Origin: Prochloraceae cyanobacterium
GTDB lineage: Bacteria > Cyanobacteriota > Cyanobacteriia > Cyanobacteriales > JASJDA01
Assembly: GCA_030065755.1 (NCBI GenBank)
Contig: JASJDA010000022.1
Coordinates: forward strand, 1 to 63,039
Reading direction: 5' to 3'
DNA length: 63,039 bases
Part shown: positions 1 to 9,456 of the stretch, piece after piece
Layout: each line of letters starts with the position of its first letter
How positions within the stretch are numbered: the first letter of the stretch is position 1
Program-made: the position numbers and the translations under genes
The notes under the pieces: model-generated
The model's database searches: none
What the model saw: only the letters and a program-made list of their open reading frames with translations
Told to the model about the DNA's origin: nothing

Positions 1-243
1 GAGTGTATGAGGGCAAAAGTTCCCACGGCACATCGAGAACGCCGATAACTCTGGATACGTTAAGAAATTTATCTGTTTCTTAGCGCACGAATCCCCACCT
101 ATAATCTTTGATTTAGGTGGGGTGCGTTCAATATTATCTAATCTATCTATTGATTTAACGATGTTATACCATGTCAATAAGCCATTTTTAGCTGCAACTT
201 CTTCCAAAATCTTCTTTGCGATCGCTAGTTTTAAATAATCCAT
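1..243 (-). CDS. Partial hypothetical protein, runs off the window edge
   Basis: Reading leftwards from an ATG at 243, 81 codons stay open to base 1 with no stop. The N-terminus (MDYLKLAIAKKILEEV, then LTWYNIVKSIDRLD) looks like a compact helical small protein of the type common in cyanobacteria. I do not recognise the family. A perfect 9-bp inverted repeat lies inside the frame at 93-122, so the distal half may instead be a repeat or a rearranged end. The 3' end is outside the window, so length and completeness are unknown. Confidence 0.4.
   Translation of the reverse strand, partial: MDYLKLAIAKKILEEVAAKNGLLTWYNIVKSIDRLDNIERTPPKSKIIGGDSCAKKQINFLTYPELSAFSMCRGNFCPHTL
93..122. repeat. Short perfect inverted repeat (hairpin)
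   Basis: CCCCACCTA at 93-101 pairs with TAGGTGGGG at 114-122 across a 12-base loop. There is no T-run on either side, so a classic terminator is not indicated. It overlaps the partial ORF at 1-243. Confidence 0.6.
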
Positions 244-293
244 AAAATAAAAAATAGGTTAGGTTTGCTGGTCTTCAACCCAACCTACAAAAA

Positions 294-1076
294 TTAAACG
301 CTTACTAACACTTTTAATTGGGAGCGATCGCTGGTTGAGGTGGTGTGAGTCGCTTGCTCGCTCGAACAATCTTCAAAGATTGCTCCCCTTTCAATTAAAT
401 TTAGTCTCATATATTGGGAAATACCTTGGTTGTCGCCAAAGCGAGCATTTTCAACCCTAGTATTACTGAGGTTAGCATCCTGTAAATTAGCACCTATTAG
501 ATTAGCATTTCTCAAATCACTACCATTGAGATTAGCCTTGGCTAAATTAGCCCTTTTTAACACAGCACCGAAAAAATTGGCTCCAACTAAACAGCTACCA
601 GTTAAATCTGCATCTGTTAATTTGGCACGTACTAGATAGGCATTACTGAGATCGGCGTTACGCAGAGAAGCACGACAAATAAAAGAGTCATTTAAGAAAG
701 CATTTTGGAGGTTAGCACCACTAAAATCGGAATCATTGAGAAAGCTATGACCTAAGTTAGCACAATCGAGATCCGCAAAGATTAACGATGCATTCGCCAA
801 AAAAGCTCTACACAGTAAAGTGTAACTTAAGTTAGCATTCTGAAGATTGACAGCTTTGAGGTTAGCACGACTCAAGGACGCACAACATAAGTTAGCCCCA
901 TCTAAATAAACACCATTAGCATTTATTCCATCTAGTTTTGCTTTTCTCAAATCCAGATCGCGATCGGGATTATTTGTTCTCCAGTGATTCCATTGTTGTT
1001 TCCCTTGCTTGAGTAATAGAATGTACTCCGAATTCCCCATTGCCGTTTCCCCACTTGCGGATAAAGTAGCCTTCAT
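294..1076 (-). CDS. Pentapeptide-repeat protein
   Basis: A 260-residue protein. From about residue 45 to 215 it is an almost continuous run of A(N/D)LXX pentapeptides (for example ANLQNANLSY, ADLTGSCLVG), which fold into a right-handed quadrilateral beta-helix. The N-terminus (YILLLKQGKQQWNHWRTNNP) is the short helical cap often seen before such domains in cyanobacteria. No signal peptide or extra domain is visible, so it is probably cytosolic; the family is a protein-interaction scaffold with few known functions. The ATG at 1076 has AGGGA about nine bases upstream; ATG 1040 is a weaker alternative. The C-terminal 40 residues are not repetitive. Confidence 0.85.
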   Translation of the reverse strand: MKATLSASGETAMGNSEYILLLKQGKQQWNHWRTNNPDRDLDLRKAKLDGINANGVYLDGANLCCASLSRANLKAVNLQNANLSYTLLCRAFLANASLIFADLDCANLGHSFLNDSDFSGANLQNAFLNDSFICRASLRNADLSNAYLVRAKLTDADLTGSCLVGANFFGAVLKRANLAKANLNGSDLRNANLIGANLQDANLSNTRVENARFGDNQGISQYMRLNLIERGAIFEDCSSEQATHTTSTSDRSQLKVLVSV

Positions 1077-1342
1077 ATATAGAATTCCCTAAAATTGACT
1101 CTCAAGAACAATAAATATTGACTATATCTGTTACTTTTCTTCAATAAATATGGCTAAAAAATAAAGTTAATATAAATTATGAAAAATTTCAGGAATATAA
1201 GTAGTATAATATAATGCCTATATTTTTAACAAGCTATTTTGACTAAATCGACGGCAAATTCTCAGCAATAGTAGCAGAAGGCGATCGAGGGTTTTAACCG
1301 CCTACGGCAGAAGGTAGGAGGCAGGAGGCAGAGGGCAGAAGG

Positions 1343-1468
1343 AGTTTAAATGTCAAAGAACTAGTTAAAAATCGTCGTCTTTCGAAGTCGATATCTGATG
1401 CGGCGCGATCGAAATTCAGACAGTGGTTGGAATATTTTGGCGACAAGTTTGACATACTCCGTTCCTAA
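1343..1468 (+). pseudogene. TnpB (IS200/IS605 OrfB) C-terminal fragment
   Basis: About 40 codons translate as SLNVKELVKNRRLSKS followed by ISDAARSKFRQWLEYF. This matches the TnpB segment just after the second RuvC glutamate (usual form: DLNVKGMVKNRKLAKSISDA...F...LEYK). The upstream half and the zinc finger plus last RuvC aspartate are absent, and the frame stops at 1466. It is a relic with no promoter or start. A second, differently truncated tnpB lies at 43525-44352. Confidence 0.7.
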
Positions 1469-1832
1469 ACTCCGTTATAGAAACGGATTCTTAAAAACAG
1501 AATCTCGGAGGTAACAGAAGTTACGAACACACCAATTACGGTGTCACACTGGCACTTGTCTTGCGCAACCCTACTCTCTCATACCGAAGTACTTGAGCAT
1601 ACTTTTATTTTTTCTCAACTTTAAAATGATTCACTCTTTAAAAAAGCACCTAATTTATACACCTGACGATTGTCTGTTCGCAAATAATTTGCCGACTGCA
1701 TACGCGGTTGTGTATCAGGTATTTCACCTGTTCTTTTTTAAATCTTCGTCTCTTAAGCTGATTTTATGTATTTGATCATACATCGGTGTGGTGAATAAAG
1801 GGTTGGCGCAGGATTCCCCGAAGGATGTATTT

Positions 1833-1913
1833 ATTTTTATAGGAAACCCTTCTATACCGATAGGTTATTACGAAGGGACAAAAGTTAAAACAAAAAGGGT
1901 TTCCTATAAAAAT
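1833..1913. repeat. Perfect 19-bp inverted repeat
   Basis: The arm at 1833-1851 (ATTTTTATAGGAAACCCTT) is exactly complementary to 1895-1913, with a 43-base interior. A second, imperfect hairpin with CTACAACTAAAA / TTTTATAGTTGCAG arms follows at about 1929-1996. Both lie in the gene-poor region downstream of the tnpB fragment and may be ends of decayed elements. Confidence 0.7.
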
Positions 1914-2021
1914 AGAATCATTGTCACCCCTACAACTAAAAACTTTAAGCGCAACAACTGCGTTGTTTTAAATCGCTTTCGTTTTATAGTTGCAGTACCC
2001 TCCTGCGAATTATGATGGGTC

Positions 2022-2138
2022 ATACCAATTTTCTAAATGTTTACTATATATCTTTATATTCCCCCTCTTCCCACACTCCCCACCCCTCCCACACTCCTAT
2101 CCACAATTATTTGTAGCAAAGATAAATTAAATTGGTAT
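2022..2138. repeat. Interspersed repeat bounded by ATACCAATTT / AATTGGTAT
   Basis: The ends form an inverted repeat (ATACCAATTT... at 2022, ...AAATTGGTAT at 2138). The right part contains the reverse complement of TTTGCTACAAATAATT. The same combination, ATACCAATTT then TTTGCTACAAATAATT then a G/A-rich tract, recurs at 62942 in the opposite orientation. The middle is C-rich. Confidence 0.65.
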
Positions 2139-2594
2139 CAGAGGTCAGGGGTCAGAGGTTAGAGGACTTCTGAAAGTTATTCAGTCTAGGTAGAAGATAA
2201 ATGCTCTTTTTTTTCCCGATCCCTGACCCCCTATACCTGACCCCTTATAGGATAACTTTTCAACTAAAGTTCATATTAGACGGATAATTTTTGGCTTGTT
2301 TGTACTTTTTATAAACTTTTTTTTGATTTTTACACTTTTACACACTTTTTCTCACTTACAAATTACAATAAAAAGCTAATAATGATAGAAAAGAAGATGT
2401 TGCAAAGTTTAAGAGTAACTCAAAAGCCTTCGTAATATTTATTTTGTAAACAGTCTCTTAAATTTATGTTTATCCTTCGTGTAGATTTTCGTTATAAATG
2501 AGATTATGGGTAGAGATAACATAACTTGAAGAGGATGTCATCAAAAAATATTTTATTACAATAAGTAATGTAAAGATAACGTAAAGTAAAGCAA

Positions 2595-3317
2595 ATGAGA
2601 AAACAATATATTAGATTGCTAACGGCAATAGCATTTGGTTTATTGATACAAGGAACTTTACTAAAAGTAAATGCAGCTCCTAGTTCTGATTATGACGAAA
2701 AGCAGGAACAACAAGGCGAGGAAAGTAACTTATCCCCAGAATTTCGCCGTATGGAGTTCGCGATTGTTTTATCTGTAACAGGTTTAGCAGTCCTGATAGG
2801 AACTGGTTGTTCAATTAAGTACAATAGATCTTCTTCAGGAAAAAGAAAACTGTCTAATTCGGACGATAGCGTTATAGATTTTCAAGATAAAGAAGTTAGT
2901 CCACAGAAGTTACAAAAGAATTCTACAACAGAAGATCCACCAGCAATTAATGCTAAACATGAATTACTTGGGGATTTAGATAAAGAGTACAGAGAAATAT
3001 ATCTGAATTTACAACAAAAAGTTTATAATTCTCCTGATTTTGCGAATAGTCCCACCAAGGATATCGATATTTGGGAAGTAGACGTACAAATAGCTCTAAC
3101 GATTTTATCTGAATCGTCTGACAACTTTGAAAAGTTGCAAAAAGTAATATCTCAAAGCGATCGCCTGAAAGAATGGAAAGATTCGCTACCAGAAAGGGAG
3201 TATCGTGTCAAAGCATCCGAGTACATTGCCAAGACTTACAATTGGGCTGAAAATTTACAGCAATGGCGAGATTATCGAGTTACCTCCGAAACTCCCTCTG
3301 GAATAGGATCGATATAA
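2595..3317 (+). CDS. Hypothetical membrane-anchored protein
   Basis: A 240-residue protein of no recognised family. Residues 1-28 look like a signal peptide or first membrane segment (MRKQYIRLLTAIAFGLLIQG, ending VNAA). A second hydrophobic segment (FAIVLSVTGLAVLIGTGCS) spans about 55-74. The remainder is soluble, charged and helical, with several Trp and Tyr (DIDIWEVDVQIALTIL, YRVKASEYIAKTYNWAENL). The predicted form is a small N-terminal loop outside, then the C-terminal domain on the opposite face. It stands alone between gene-poor stretches, with an AT-rich upstream region. Confidence 0.7.
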   Translation: MRKQYIRLLTAIAFGLLIQGTLLKVNAAPSSDYDEKQEQQGEESNLSPEFRRMEFAIVLSVTGLAVLIGTGCSIKYNRSSSGKRKLSNSDDSVIDFQDKEVSPQKLQKNSTTEDPPAINAKHELLGDLDKEYREIYLNLQQKVYNSPDFANSPTKDIDIWEVDVQIALTILSESSDNFEKLQKVISQSDRLKEWKDSLPEREYRVKASEYIAKTYNWAENLQQWRDYRVTSETPSGIGSI

Positions 3318-3330
3318 TAATTTACCAAAC

Positions 3331-3441
3331 AGACAAACACTCAACCATCGATCGCACATGACATTTTTATCAACTGAATTGAAAACCTATAGTTAATTAA
3401 GGCTACCGCAAATTAAAAATGGTAAGTATGAGTGTTTGTCT
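3331..3441. repeat. Perfect 13-bp inverted repeat between genes
   Basis: AGACAAACACTCA at 3331-3343 is exactly complementary to TGAGTGTTTGTCT at 3429-3441, enclosing about 85 bases. It lies between the hypothetical membrane protein and the PlsY fusion gene. A long-range RNA stem or a small-element end are both possible. Confidence 0.6.
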
Positions 3442-3541
3442 TCCGAGACCAATAAGTTTTTAGTTATTTGTTATGCAAATCCAGACGGGAATTTAAAATA
3501 ATAGAAACTAATAGAAACTTAAAAGTCGGATGTCATAACAA

Positions 3542-6490
3542 ATGACACTCACTCAAGTCTGGGGCGCTCTATTAATACTCTTGGTATGTCCGATTTTAGG
3601 AGGACTACCCCTAATTAGTTGGATTACCTATGCTATTACAGGTCGTCAGCTAGCAAAATTAGGAACGGGGAATATATCAGTATCAGCCGCTTTTTACCAC
3701 GGTGGCAAACTGTCAGGTATTTTAGCAGTTTTGTCAGAGGCATCAAAAGGAATTGCGGCAGTATACATAGCTCGCGTTTTTTTCCCAACAGATCCAACGT
3801 GGGAACTAATTGCTTTAATTGCCTTGGTAATGGGACGTTACTGGATAGGTAAAGGAGCTGGGACAACTAACGCAGTCTGGGGAATTTTAATTCACGACCC
3901 AATATCGGCAGGATTAATATTTTTAATTGGGGGAATTAGTTTTACAATTTTTCGGGAGCGCGCCTCCTTTAAGTTAGTCATACTGGTTCTACTGGTGGTA
4001 ATATTAGCAATCCGCCATCCTCAAGAACCAGAAAGGATCGTCGCAGCAATGGCTTTATCTAGCGTACTTGCCTGGATTTTGGCTAAAATTCCCGATGACT
4101 TAGATCTGCCAGCAGAAGGAGCCAAGGGGGACTCTCAAAAAGTGTTTCGTTTTTTTCGAGGTGACAAAACAATTATTTCGCTTAATAGCGCATTAGATGC
4201 TTCTAAAGTGGGTTTTAAAGCTGCTAATCTGTCTAAACTAAAAAACTGGGGCTATTCCGTACCTGATGGATGGGTATTATTAGCAGGAGACGATCGCGAA
4301 CCCTACATTAAATATCTATCCCCTTCCCTTTCTCAACCCCTAGTGGTACGCTCTTCAGCAGTGGGAGAAGATTCCGAATCTGTTTCGGCTGCAGGGCAAT
4401 ATGCCACTATTTTGAATATCACTAACTCCGAGGAACTAGAAGCAGCGATCGTTGACTGTCAGGCTTCTTACAACAACCCAACCGCTGCTCAATATCGCCA
4501 GGACAGACAGCAAGAAGACGCGTCGATAGCGGTAATAATTCAAAAGCAGATTCGAGGGGTTTTCTCAGGAGTAGTTTTTAGCCGCGACCCTATAGATCGA
4601 CTCAGTAGCGCCATAATAATAGAAGCCTTGCCAGGAGATGCAGTTCAAGTAGTATCGGGGCAAGTTACTCCTCAACAGTATCGAGTCTATTTGTCAAACT
4701 CCTTTACTAAGGAAAAACAAACACTCCAAGCAAATATAGAAGGAGTTGGAGATATACCCCAAAAATTAATTGAAGAAATTGCAATAATAGCGAGGGAGAT
4801 TGAAGATCTGAACCACGGTATTCCTCAGGATATCGAATGGACTTATGACGGAGAGCAAATATGGCTGCTGCAAACGCGACCTATTAGCACTTTACAACCA
4901 ATTTGGACGCGCAAAATTGCAGCAGAAGTAATTCCAGGATTGATTCGACCTTTAACTTGGTCTATTAATCGCCCTTTGACTTGTGGCGTTTGGGGAGAAA
5001 TTTTTACTATCGTTTTAGGAAAAAAAGCTGAGGGCTTAGATTTTACTGAAACTGCAACCTTACACTACTCCAACGCCTATTTTAATGCCACTCTGCTCGG
5101 AGAGATATTTCGACGCATGGGGCTACCTCCCGAAAGCTTAGAATTTCTTACTAGAGGGACAAAATTGAGCAAACCTCCCCTGATGTCTACACTGCAAAAT
5201 ATTCCAGGGTTATTGCGCTTGCTAAGTCGCGAAAGTAATTTAGAAAAAGACTTTGAAGACGATCTAAAGCGCTATTTTGCTCCTATTCTCAAAGATCTCG
5301 AGTCCCAGTCTGCTTCAGAATTGTCAGTCTCGATCGTTTTAGAAAGAATAAATAAAATTTTATCTGTTTTAGAGAAAGCTACCTATTATAGCATTCTCGT
5401 GCCTTTAAGTTTCGCACTGCGACAAGCAATTTTAAAAGTTAAAGATACAGAACTAGATAACAGTGAGACACCAGAAGTAGAATCATTGAGAGCGCTAGCT
5501 TCGGTTGCTGAAAATGTGCGCAACTTACTACCAGAGGAGTATATAGCCTCTGACTCTTGCTGTGCTTCCCTGTTTGCAGATATCGCCGATATGCCCGACA
5601 GTCAAAGTATCCTAGAACCGTTCGATCGATGGCTAGAATCTTACGGTTATCTGTCTCAAGTAGCGACTGATATCTCCGTTCCTCGCTGGAAAGAAGACCC
5701 TCGACCTGTCAGAGAGCTGCTTTCTCAGTTTCTCACCAGTAAGGAGAAAAAAAGCGAAACTGAACCCAAACAGAGAGCGCAAAATGTTGGTTGGAAAATC
5801 CAGCTAGTGCAAAAACGACTTATTCTCAAAGCCAAAACAACAAAGATTTATTCTCAGCTATTAGCTCATCTGCGCTGGAGTTTTTTGGCTTTAGAGCAAA
5901 AATGGCTGGAGTTGGGATTACTTTCTGAACTAGAAGATGTCTTTTTCCTGGAATTTTCTGAAATTAGCCATTTAATTGAAGATGAAGATCCAAAACTGAA
6001 ACAGAAACTACCTGAGTTAATAAGGCAAAGACGCATCCAACTCGAAGAAGATCGGAGACTAACTAGCGTTCCCTACGTAATCTATGGTAATCCTCCAGCC
6101 TCAGCTTTTATTGCATTTACTTCCCCTCTATCAGCAACACAGCACGTGCAAGGAATTGCTGCAAGTCCAGGACAAATACAAGGAAAGGTTAAAATTATAC
6201 GCAACCTTCAACAAATTGCTGGAGTCGATCGAGAAACTATAGTCGTCGTGCCTTATACTGATTCTGGTTGGGCCCCAATGCTAGCTCGTGCAGGGGGTAT
6301 AATTGCCGAAGTAGGCGGTCGCTTGTCCCACGGCGCAATCGTAGCTCGCGAGTATGGCATTCCCGCAGTAATGGATATTAATAATGCCACTCAATTGTTG
6401 CGCGACGGTCAGAGAGTGCTATTAGACGGTCAGAGGGGAATAGTTGAGATTCTCGACTCACCACAACAGTTCGATCGCGATAAGGTGTAG
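3542..6490 (+). CDS. PlsY-like acyltransferase fused to a phosphohistidine dikinase
   Basis: A 982-residue fusion. Residues 1-185 are hydrophobic and PlsY-like (glycerol-3-phosphate acyltransferase, integral membrane), with degenerate forms of its glycine motifs: LGTGNISVSA near 42 and GKGAGTTNAVWG near 104. Residues about 220-450 are the PPDK/PEP-synthase ATP-binding domain (VGFKAANLSKLKNWGYSVPDG, VRSSAVGEDSES, GVFSGVVFSRDP, DIEWTYDGEQIWLLQTRP). A 450-residue middle region follows, then a PEP-utilising swivelling domain with GGRLSHGAIVAREYG, where H930 is the phospho-acceptor. No PEP/pyruvate barrel follows. The layout ATP-grasp, middle domain, phosphohistidine domain resembles rifampin phosphotransferase-type dikinases more than PEP synthase. 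The substrate is unknown; a membrane-linked phosphotransfer is an inference. Confidence 0.8.
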   Translation: MTLTQVWGALLILLVCPILGGLPLISWITYAITGRQLAKLGTGNISVSAAFYHGGKLSGILAVLSEASKGIAAVYIARVFFPTDPTWELIALIALVMGRYWIGKGAGTTNAVWGILIHDPISAGLIFLIGGISFTIFRERASFKLVILVLLVVILAIRHPQEPERIVAAMALSSVLAWILAKIPDDLDLPAEGAKGDSQKVFRFFRGDKTIISLNSALDASKVGFKAANLSKLKNWGYSVPDGWVLLAGDDREPYIKYLSPSLSQPLVVRSSAVGEDSESVSAAGQYATILNITNSEELEAAIVDCQASYNNPTAAQYRQDRQQEDASIAVIIQKQIRGVFSGVVFSRDPIDRLSSAIIIEALPGDAVQVVSGQVTPQQYRVYLSNSFTKEKQTLQANIEGVGDIPQKLIEEIAIIAREIEDLNHGIPQDIEWTYDGEQIWLLQTRPISTLQPIWTRKIAAEVIPGLIRPLTWSINRPLTCGVWGEIFTIVLGKKAEGLDFTETATLHYSNAYFNATLLGEIFRRMGLPPESLEFLTRGTKLSKPPLMSTLQNIPGLLRLLSRESNLEKDFEDDLKRYFAPILKDLESQSASELSVSIVLERINKILSVLEKATYYSILVPLSFALRQAILKVKDTELDNSETPEVESLRALASVAENVRNLLPEEYIASDSCCASLFADIADMPDSQSILEPFDRWLESYGYLSQVATDISVPRWKEDPRPVRELLSQFLTSKEKKSETEPKQRAQNVGWKIQLVQKRLILKAKTTKIYSQLLAHLRWSFLALEQKWLELGLLSELEDVFFLEFSEISHLIEDEDPKLKQKLPELIRQRRIQLEEDRRLTSVPYVIYGNPPASAFIAFTSPLSATQHVQGIAASPGQIQGKVKIIRNLQQIAGVDRETIVVVPYTDSGWAPMLARAGGIIAEVGGRLSHGAIVAREYGIPAVMDINNATQLLRDGQRVLLDGQRGIVEILDSPQQFDRDKV

Positions 6491-6597
6491 CGAGCGTCCT
6501 TTGTTTTAATTGCGATCTCGGTTGTTGTCTCCCTTTCAGAACTTATGGAATGCAATCTTTGCAAATTTTAGTCAACAAGGCTTGTAGGCTCTTATTT

Positions 6598-8955
6598 TTA
6601 AATTAGAGGTTCGGTAGAGCCAAAATTTTGAGCTTTAATAATCCACTCTAGATTTAAATGCTGCTTCAATAAATCCATTAATTCTTTTCGATCGAAAGGT
6701 TTTTTCAGATAAGCTTCGCAACCAAAATATTGACACAATTTTTCTGTCATTGAGCTAGATGACAACAGAATTACGGGAACGTTTTTTAATTTTGGTATTT
6801 GCCGAAGTTCTTTTACTGAAGAAACCCCGCTTTTAATTGGCATAAATAAATCGAGAAAAATCAGATCTGGTTCGATAGAAGATACTATTTTTAGCATTTC
6901 TTTCCCATTATTAGAGGTCACTACCTCAAAGCCAAGAGAAGAAAGAATGTTAAACAAAAGCGAACTATCTTCTTCTTTATCATCGACGACCAGAAGCTTG
7001 CGTCTTTTGCCTTTGTAACCTAATACTTCCTCAATTATTCGATCGGATTCTAGCTCGGGCGAAGAATTGACAACTGGTAAAATTAGCTCGAATCTAAACC
7101 GCGAACCTTTGCCTAATTCTGTTTTAATTTCTAGTTTAGTTCCCATCATTTCTAGGATTTTTCTGGTAATAGCCAAGCCTAAACCTTCGCTATTAATTTT
7201 ATACTCAGAAATTTCAATGTTTTCTAAAGGAATTAACATTTTGTCTAGCTGATGCTTGTCTATTCCCTTACCTGTATCAATAACTTCAAAGCGCAGTTTT
7301 TGTTCTGATATCGAATTATTATTAGAAGAGTCTTCAGAAGAGTCTGAGGAACTTTCAATAACACTAACTTTCAAAGTCACTCTGCCAGAAGCAGTATATT
7401 GAACTGCATTACTCAAAAGATTAATTAGTACTTGTCGCAGTCTCTTCTCGTCTGCTTTAACAACAGAGGGAAGTTTTCCTCTGGGAATAAAGTTAAACAC
7501 GAGTCCTTTTTCTACTGCCAAGTTATTAATAATATTTGCTATTCCCTCTAACATATCTGATAAATATACGTCAGCAGGGTTGATTTCTATATTATCCACT
7601 TCAGTTTTGGAAAAATTTAAAGTATCGTTAACCAAAGTTAATATATGATTGCTACTCTGTTCGATAAGACTCAAAACTTGAAGTTGCCGAGGTATTAGAT
7701 AACCTTCTCGCTTGAGTATATTGATATAGCTTAAGATGCTATTGAGAAAAATCCGTATTTCGCTACTGACGCTAGCAAGAAATTTATCTGTATTTTGGTG
7801 AGTAAGTACGGCAGCTTCTTGTGCTTTTTTTAGTCGAACAGTGCGATCGTCAATTTGATATTTTAATAACTCGAAGAAGCTTTTCAACTGAGTTGCCATC
7901 TCGTCAAAAGACTCTGCAAGAATTCCAAGTTCGTCTTGACGATTAATTTCTACTCTTCGATCCAGTTGACCTTTAGAAATAGCGACTGCTGTTTCTGTTA
8001 AGCGATCGATTGGTTTAATTAGACGATTAGCTATGAGCCAAGTTAAAATACTGACGCCTAACACGGCGGTTGTCGCAACTAAAAATGCTAACCTCTGAAA
8101 TTCTTCTTGGTTCTCGAAAAGCTCGGATTCTTTTTGAACAACTACGATACCCCAGCCATTTTGCAGGCGAGTGCCGTAAGAAAACCACTTAATATTTTTT
8201 TCGTCTCTGAAAGAGAAGTCACCTCCTTCATCAGACAAGAGATGTTCCACGGGTGCAGAGTCTCTTTCGGGTGGATTGCTCCTTAAGTTTTTTAGTTGTC
8301 GTCCAGAGATAAATTCTGGATTTGGATGAGCTAATACTATGCCGTTTCGATTAACTAAAAACGCATATCCGGTTTCCCCAAATCTTAATTTACCTATTTG
8401 GGTTACTATCCCCTCTAAATCAGTACATAAAGCTGTTACACCCACTACAGTTAACTTGTTTTGACGAATCGGTGCAGACAAACATAAAGCTGGTTTTTTG
8501 TTGGTACGGCTAATCAAAGCTTGGTAAGTAATGCTATTTCCTGCCATAGCGCCTTGAAACCAGTATCGATCGCCATACCCTCCTAATTTTTTATTATCGT
8601 TGCGAGCTAAAACCTGACCGTTTTTGTCAACCGTTACAGCCAAATATATGTGCTTGTAGTTTTCAGCGATGTTAGATAGCACTGGTTTTTGTTTTGTGGG
8701 GTCCATGCTAACAACATCTGGTTGTTTGCTCAGGTTATGCAAAGCTAAAACATTTGACTCGTTCCACCTGTTTATACTTTCAGCCAATAACTCGGCTTTT
8801 AATGCTATATTTTCTTTAGCCTCTTGACTTATTTTTTTAGAAGCTCGATCGCTAGAATATAAAATCGCTATTAAAATCAACGGAACTGTTCCCGCTAACA
8901 CTAGCAGAGGTATCCGAAATCGTAAACTTCTTAATAATGAAACTTTCATAAACAA
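6598..8955 (-). CDS. Hybrid sensor kinase with degenerate HisKA site
   Basis: A 785-residue membrane sensor. It has a TM helix at about 13-30, a dCache-type periplasmic domain (about 35-290, including VTVDKNGQVLARND and GETGYAFLVNRNGIVLAHP), a second TM near 293-312, and HAMP (about 313-366). A HisKA-like helix pair near 385-455 reads VSSEIRIFLNSIL where the family has SHELRTPLN, so the phosphorylatable His is Ser398. The HATPase has N box LINLLSNAVQYT, G1 DTGKGID and G2 GLGLAI. A complete C-terminal receiver follows (VVDDKEEDSS, FLDLFMP, LSSSS, KKPF). The ATPase and receiver look functional but autophosphorylation on the usual His is impossible. Start at ATG 8955 or 8949. Confidence 0.88.
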   Translation of the reverse strand: MFMKVSLLRSLRFRIPLLVLAGTVPLILIAILYSSDRASKKISQEAKENIALKAELLAESINRWNESNVLALHNLSKQPDVVSMDPTKQKPVLSNIAENYKHIYLAVTVDKNGQVLARNDNKKLGGYGDRYWFQGAMAGNSITYQALISRTNKKPALCLSAPIRQNKLTVVGVTALCTDLEGIVTQIGKLRFGETGYAFLVNRNGIVLAHPNPEFISGRQLKNLRSNPPERDSAPVEHLLSDEGGDFSFRDEKNIKWFSYGTRLQNGWGIVVVQKESELFENQEEFQRLAFLVATTAVLGVSILTWLIANRLIKPIDRLTETAVAISKGQLDRRVEINRQDELGILAESFDEMATQLKSFFELLKYQIDDRTVRLKKAQEAAVLTHQNTDKFLASVSSEIRIFLNSILSYINILKREGYLIPRQLQVLSLIEQSSNHILTLVNDTLNFSKTEVDNIEINPADVYLSDMLEGIANIINNLAVEKGLVFNFIPRGKLPSVVKADEKRLRQVLINLLSNAVQYTASGRVTLKVSVIESSSDSSEDSSNNNSISEQKLRFEVIDTGKGIDKHQLDKMLIPLENIEISEYKINSEGLGLAITRKILEMMGTKLEIKTELGKGSRFRFELILPVVNSSPELESDRIIEEVLGYKGKRRKLLVVDDKEEDSSLLFNILSSLGFEVVTSNNGKEMLKIVSSIEPDLIFLDLFMPIKSGVSSVKELRQIPKLKNVPVILLSSSSMTEKLCQYFGCEAYLKKPFDRKELMDLLKQHLNLEWIIKAQNFGSTEPLI

Positions 8956-9456
8956 AACTGTTTTACTTAAAAAAAATTATTAATATTTTCAACTTAACAG
9001 CTTTAGCTTTAAATCTTACTTCCTATTTTAATCATTTATGCTGAAATACGTGTTTGAATTATAGTGAGTTCTTAAAGAATATTTGTCTAATTTTTTCTAA
9101 ACATATTTACATAAAATATCTACTTAAAACTGCTTTGTTCATTTATTCTATAAACCTCTTAGTTATATATATGCCTTAATTTTTGGAAATATTATTGAAT
9201 TTATGGGATTTTCTATAGCTTTTTTTATAGAAATAAAATTAAGTAATTATACTGAAATTATTTTGTGTTTATAAATGGTTATAACAAAAATAGTAAGAAA
9301 AAAATTAACCTCCACTATAATAGCTGCTGACTCTCTTCCATTGCCATTAATCTTGCTACTTTGGCTTTTAATTTTTGTAGTCTAATAATTATCAGTAGGC
9401 TAATAGAGCCTAAGCGATCGACTTTTGAGTAGAGAGGTTAGAGAACAAATACAATA
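8956..9456. other. AT-rich intergenic region, 500 bases
   Basis: No intact gene. Most of it is very AT-rich and is presumably the promoter region of the hybrid kinase. On the minus strand, about 9319-9438 stays open for some 40 codons (ending RLQKLKAKVARLMAMEES plus four residues) between two stops. It has no ATG, GTG or TTG near its head. It reads like coding sequence and may be the tail of a lost gene, but this is weak. Confidence 0.45.

Larger units (their letters stand above)
1077..2594. other. 1.5-kb gene-poor region with repeats and an element relic
   Basis: No intact gene can be supported here. It contains a purine-rich GGCAGAAGG/GGAGGCA-type repeat tract (about 1304-1342), a tnpB fragment (1343-1468), hairpins around 1470-1530, a 19-bp perfect inverted repeat (1833-1913), an imperfect hairpin around 1930-1996, a repeat of the ATACCAATTT/AATTGGTAT family (2022-2138), and paired GGTCAGGGGTCA / TGACCCC tracts (2140-2253). 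Open frames at 1593-1775 and 1788-2015 run through these inverted repeats and look accidental. Confidence 0.6.

Noticed and set aside
1593-2015. Two open frames (60 and 75 codons) in the gene-poor region
   Set aside because: They run through perfect inverted repeats, have no ribosome-binding site and no recognisable protein features.
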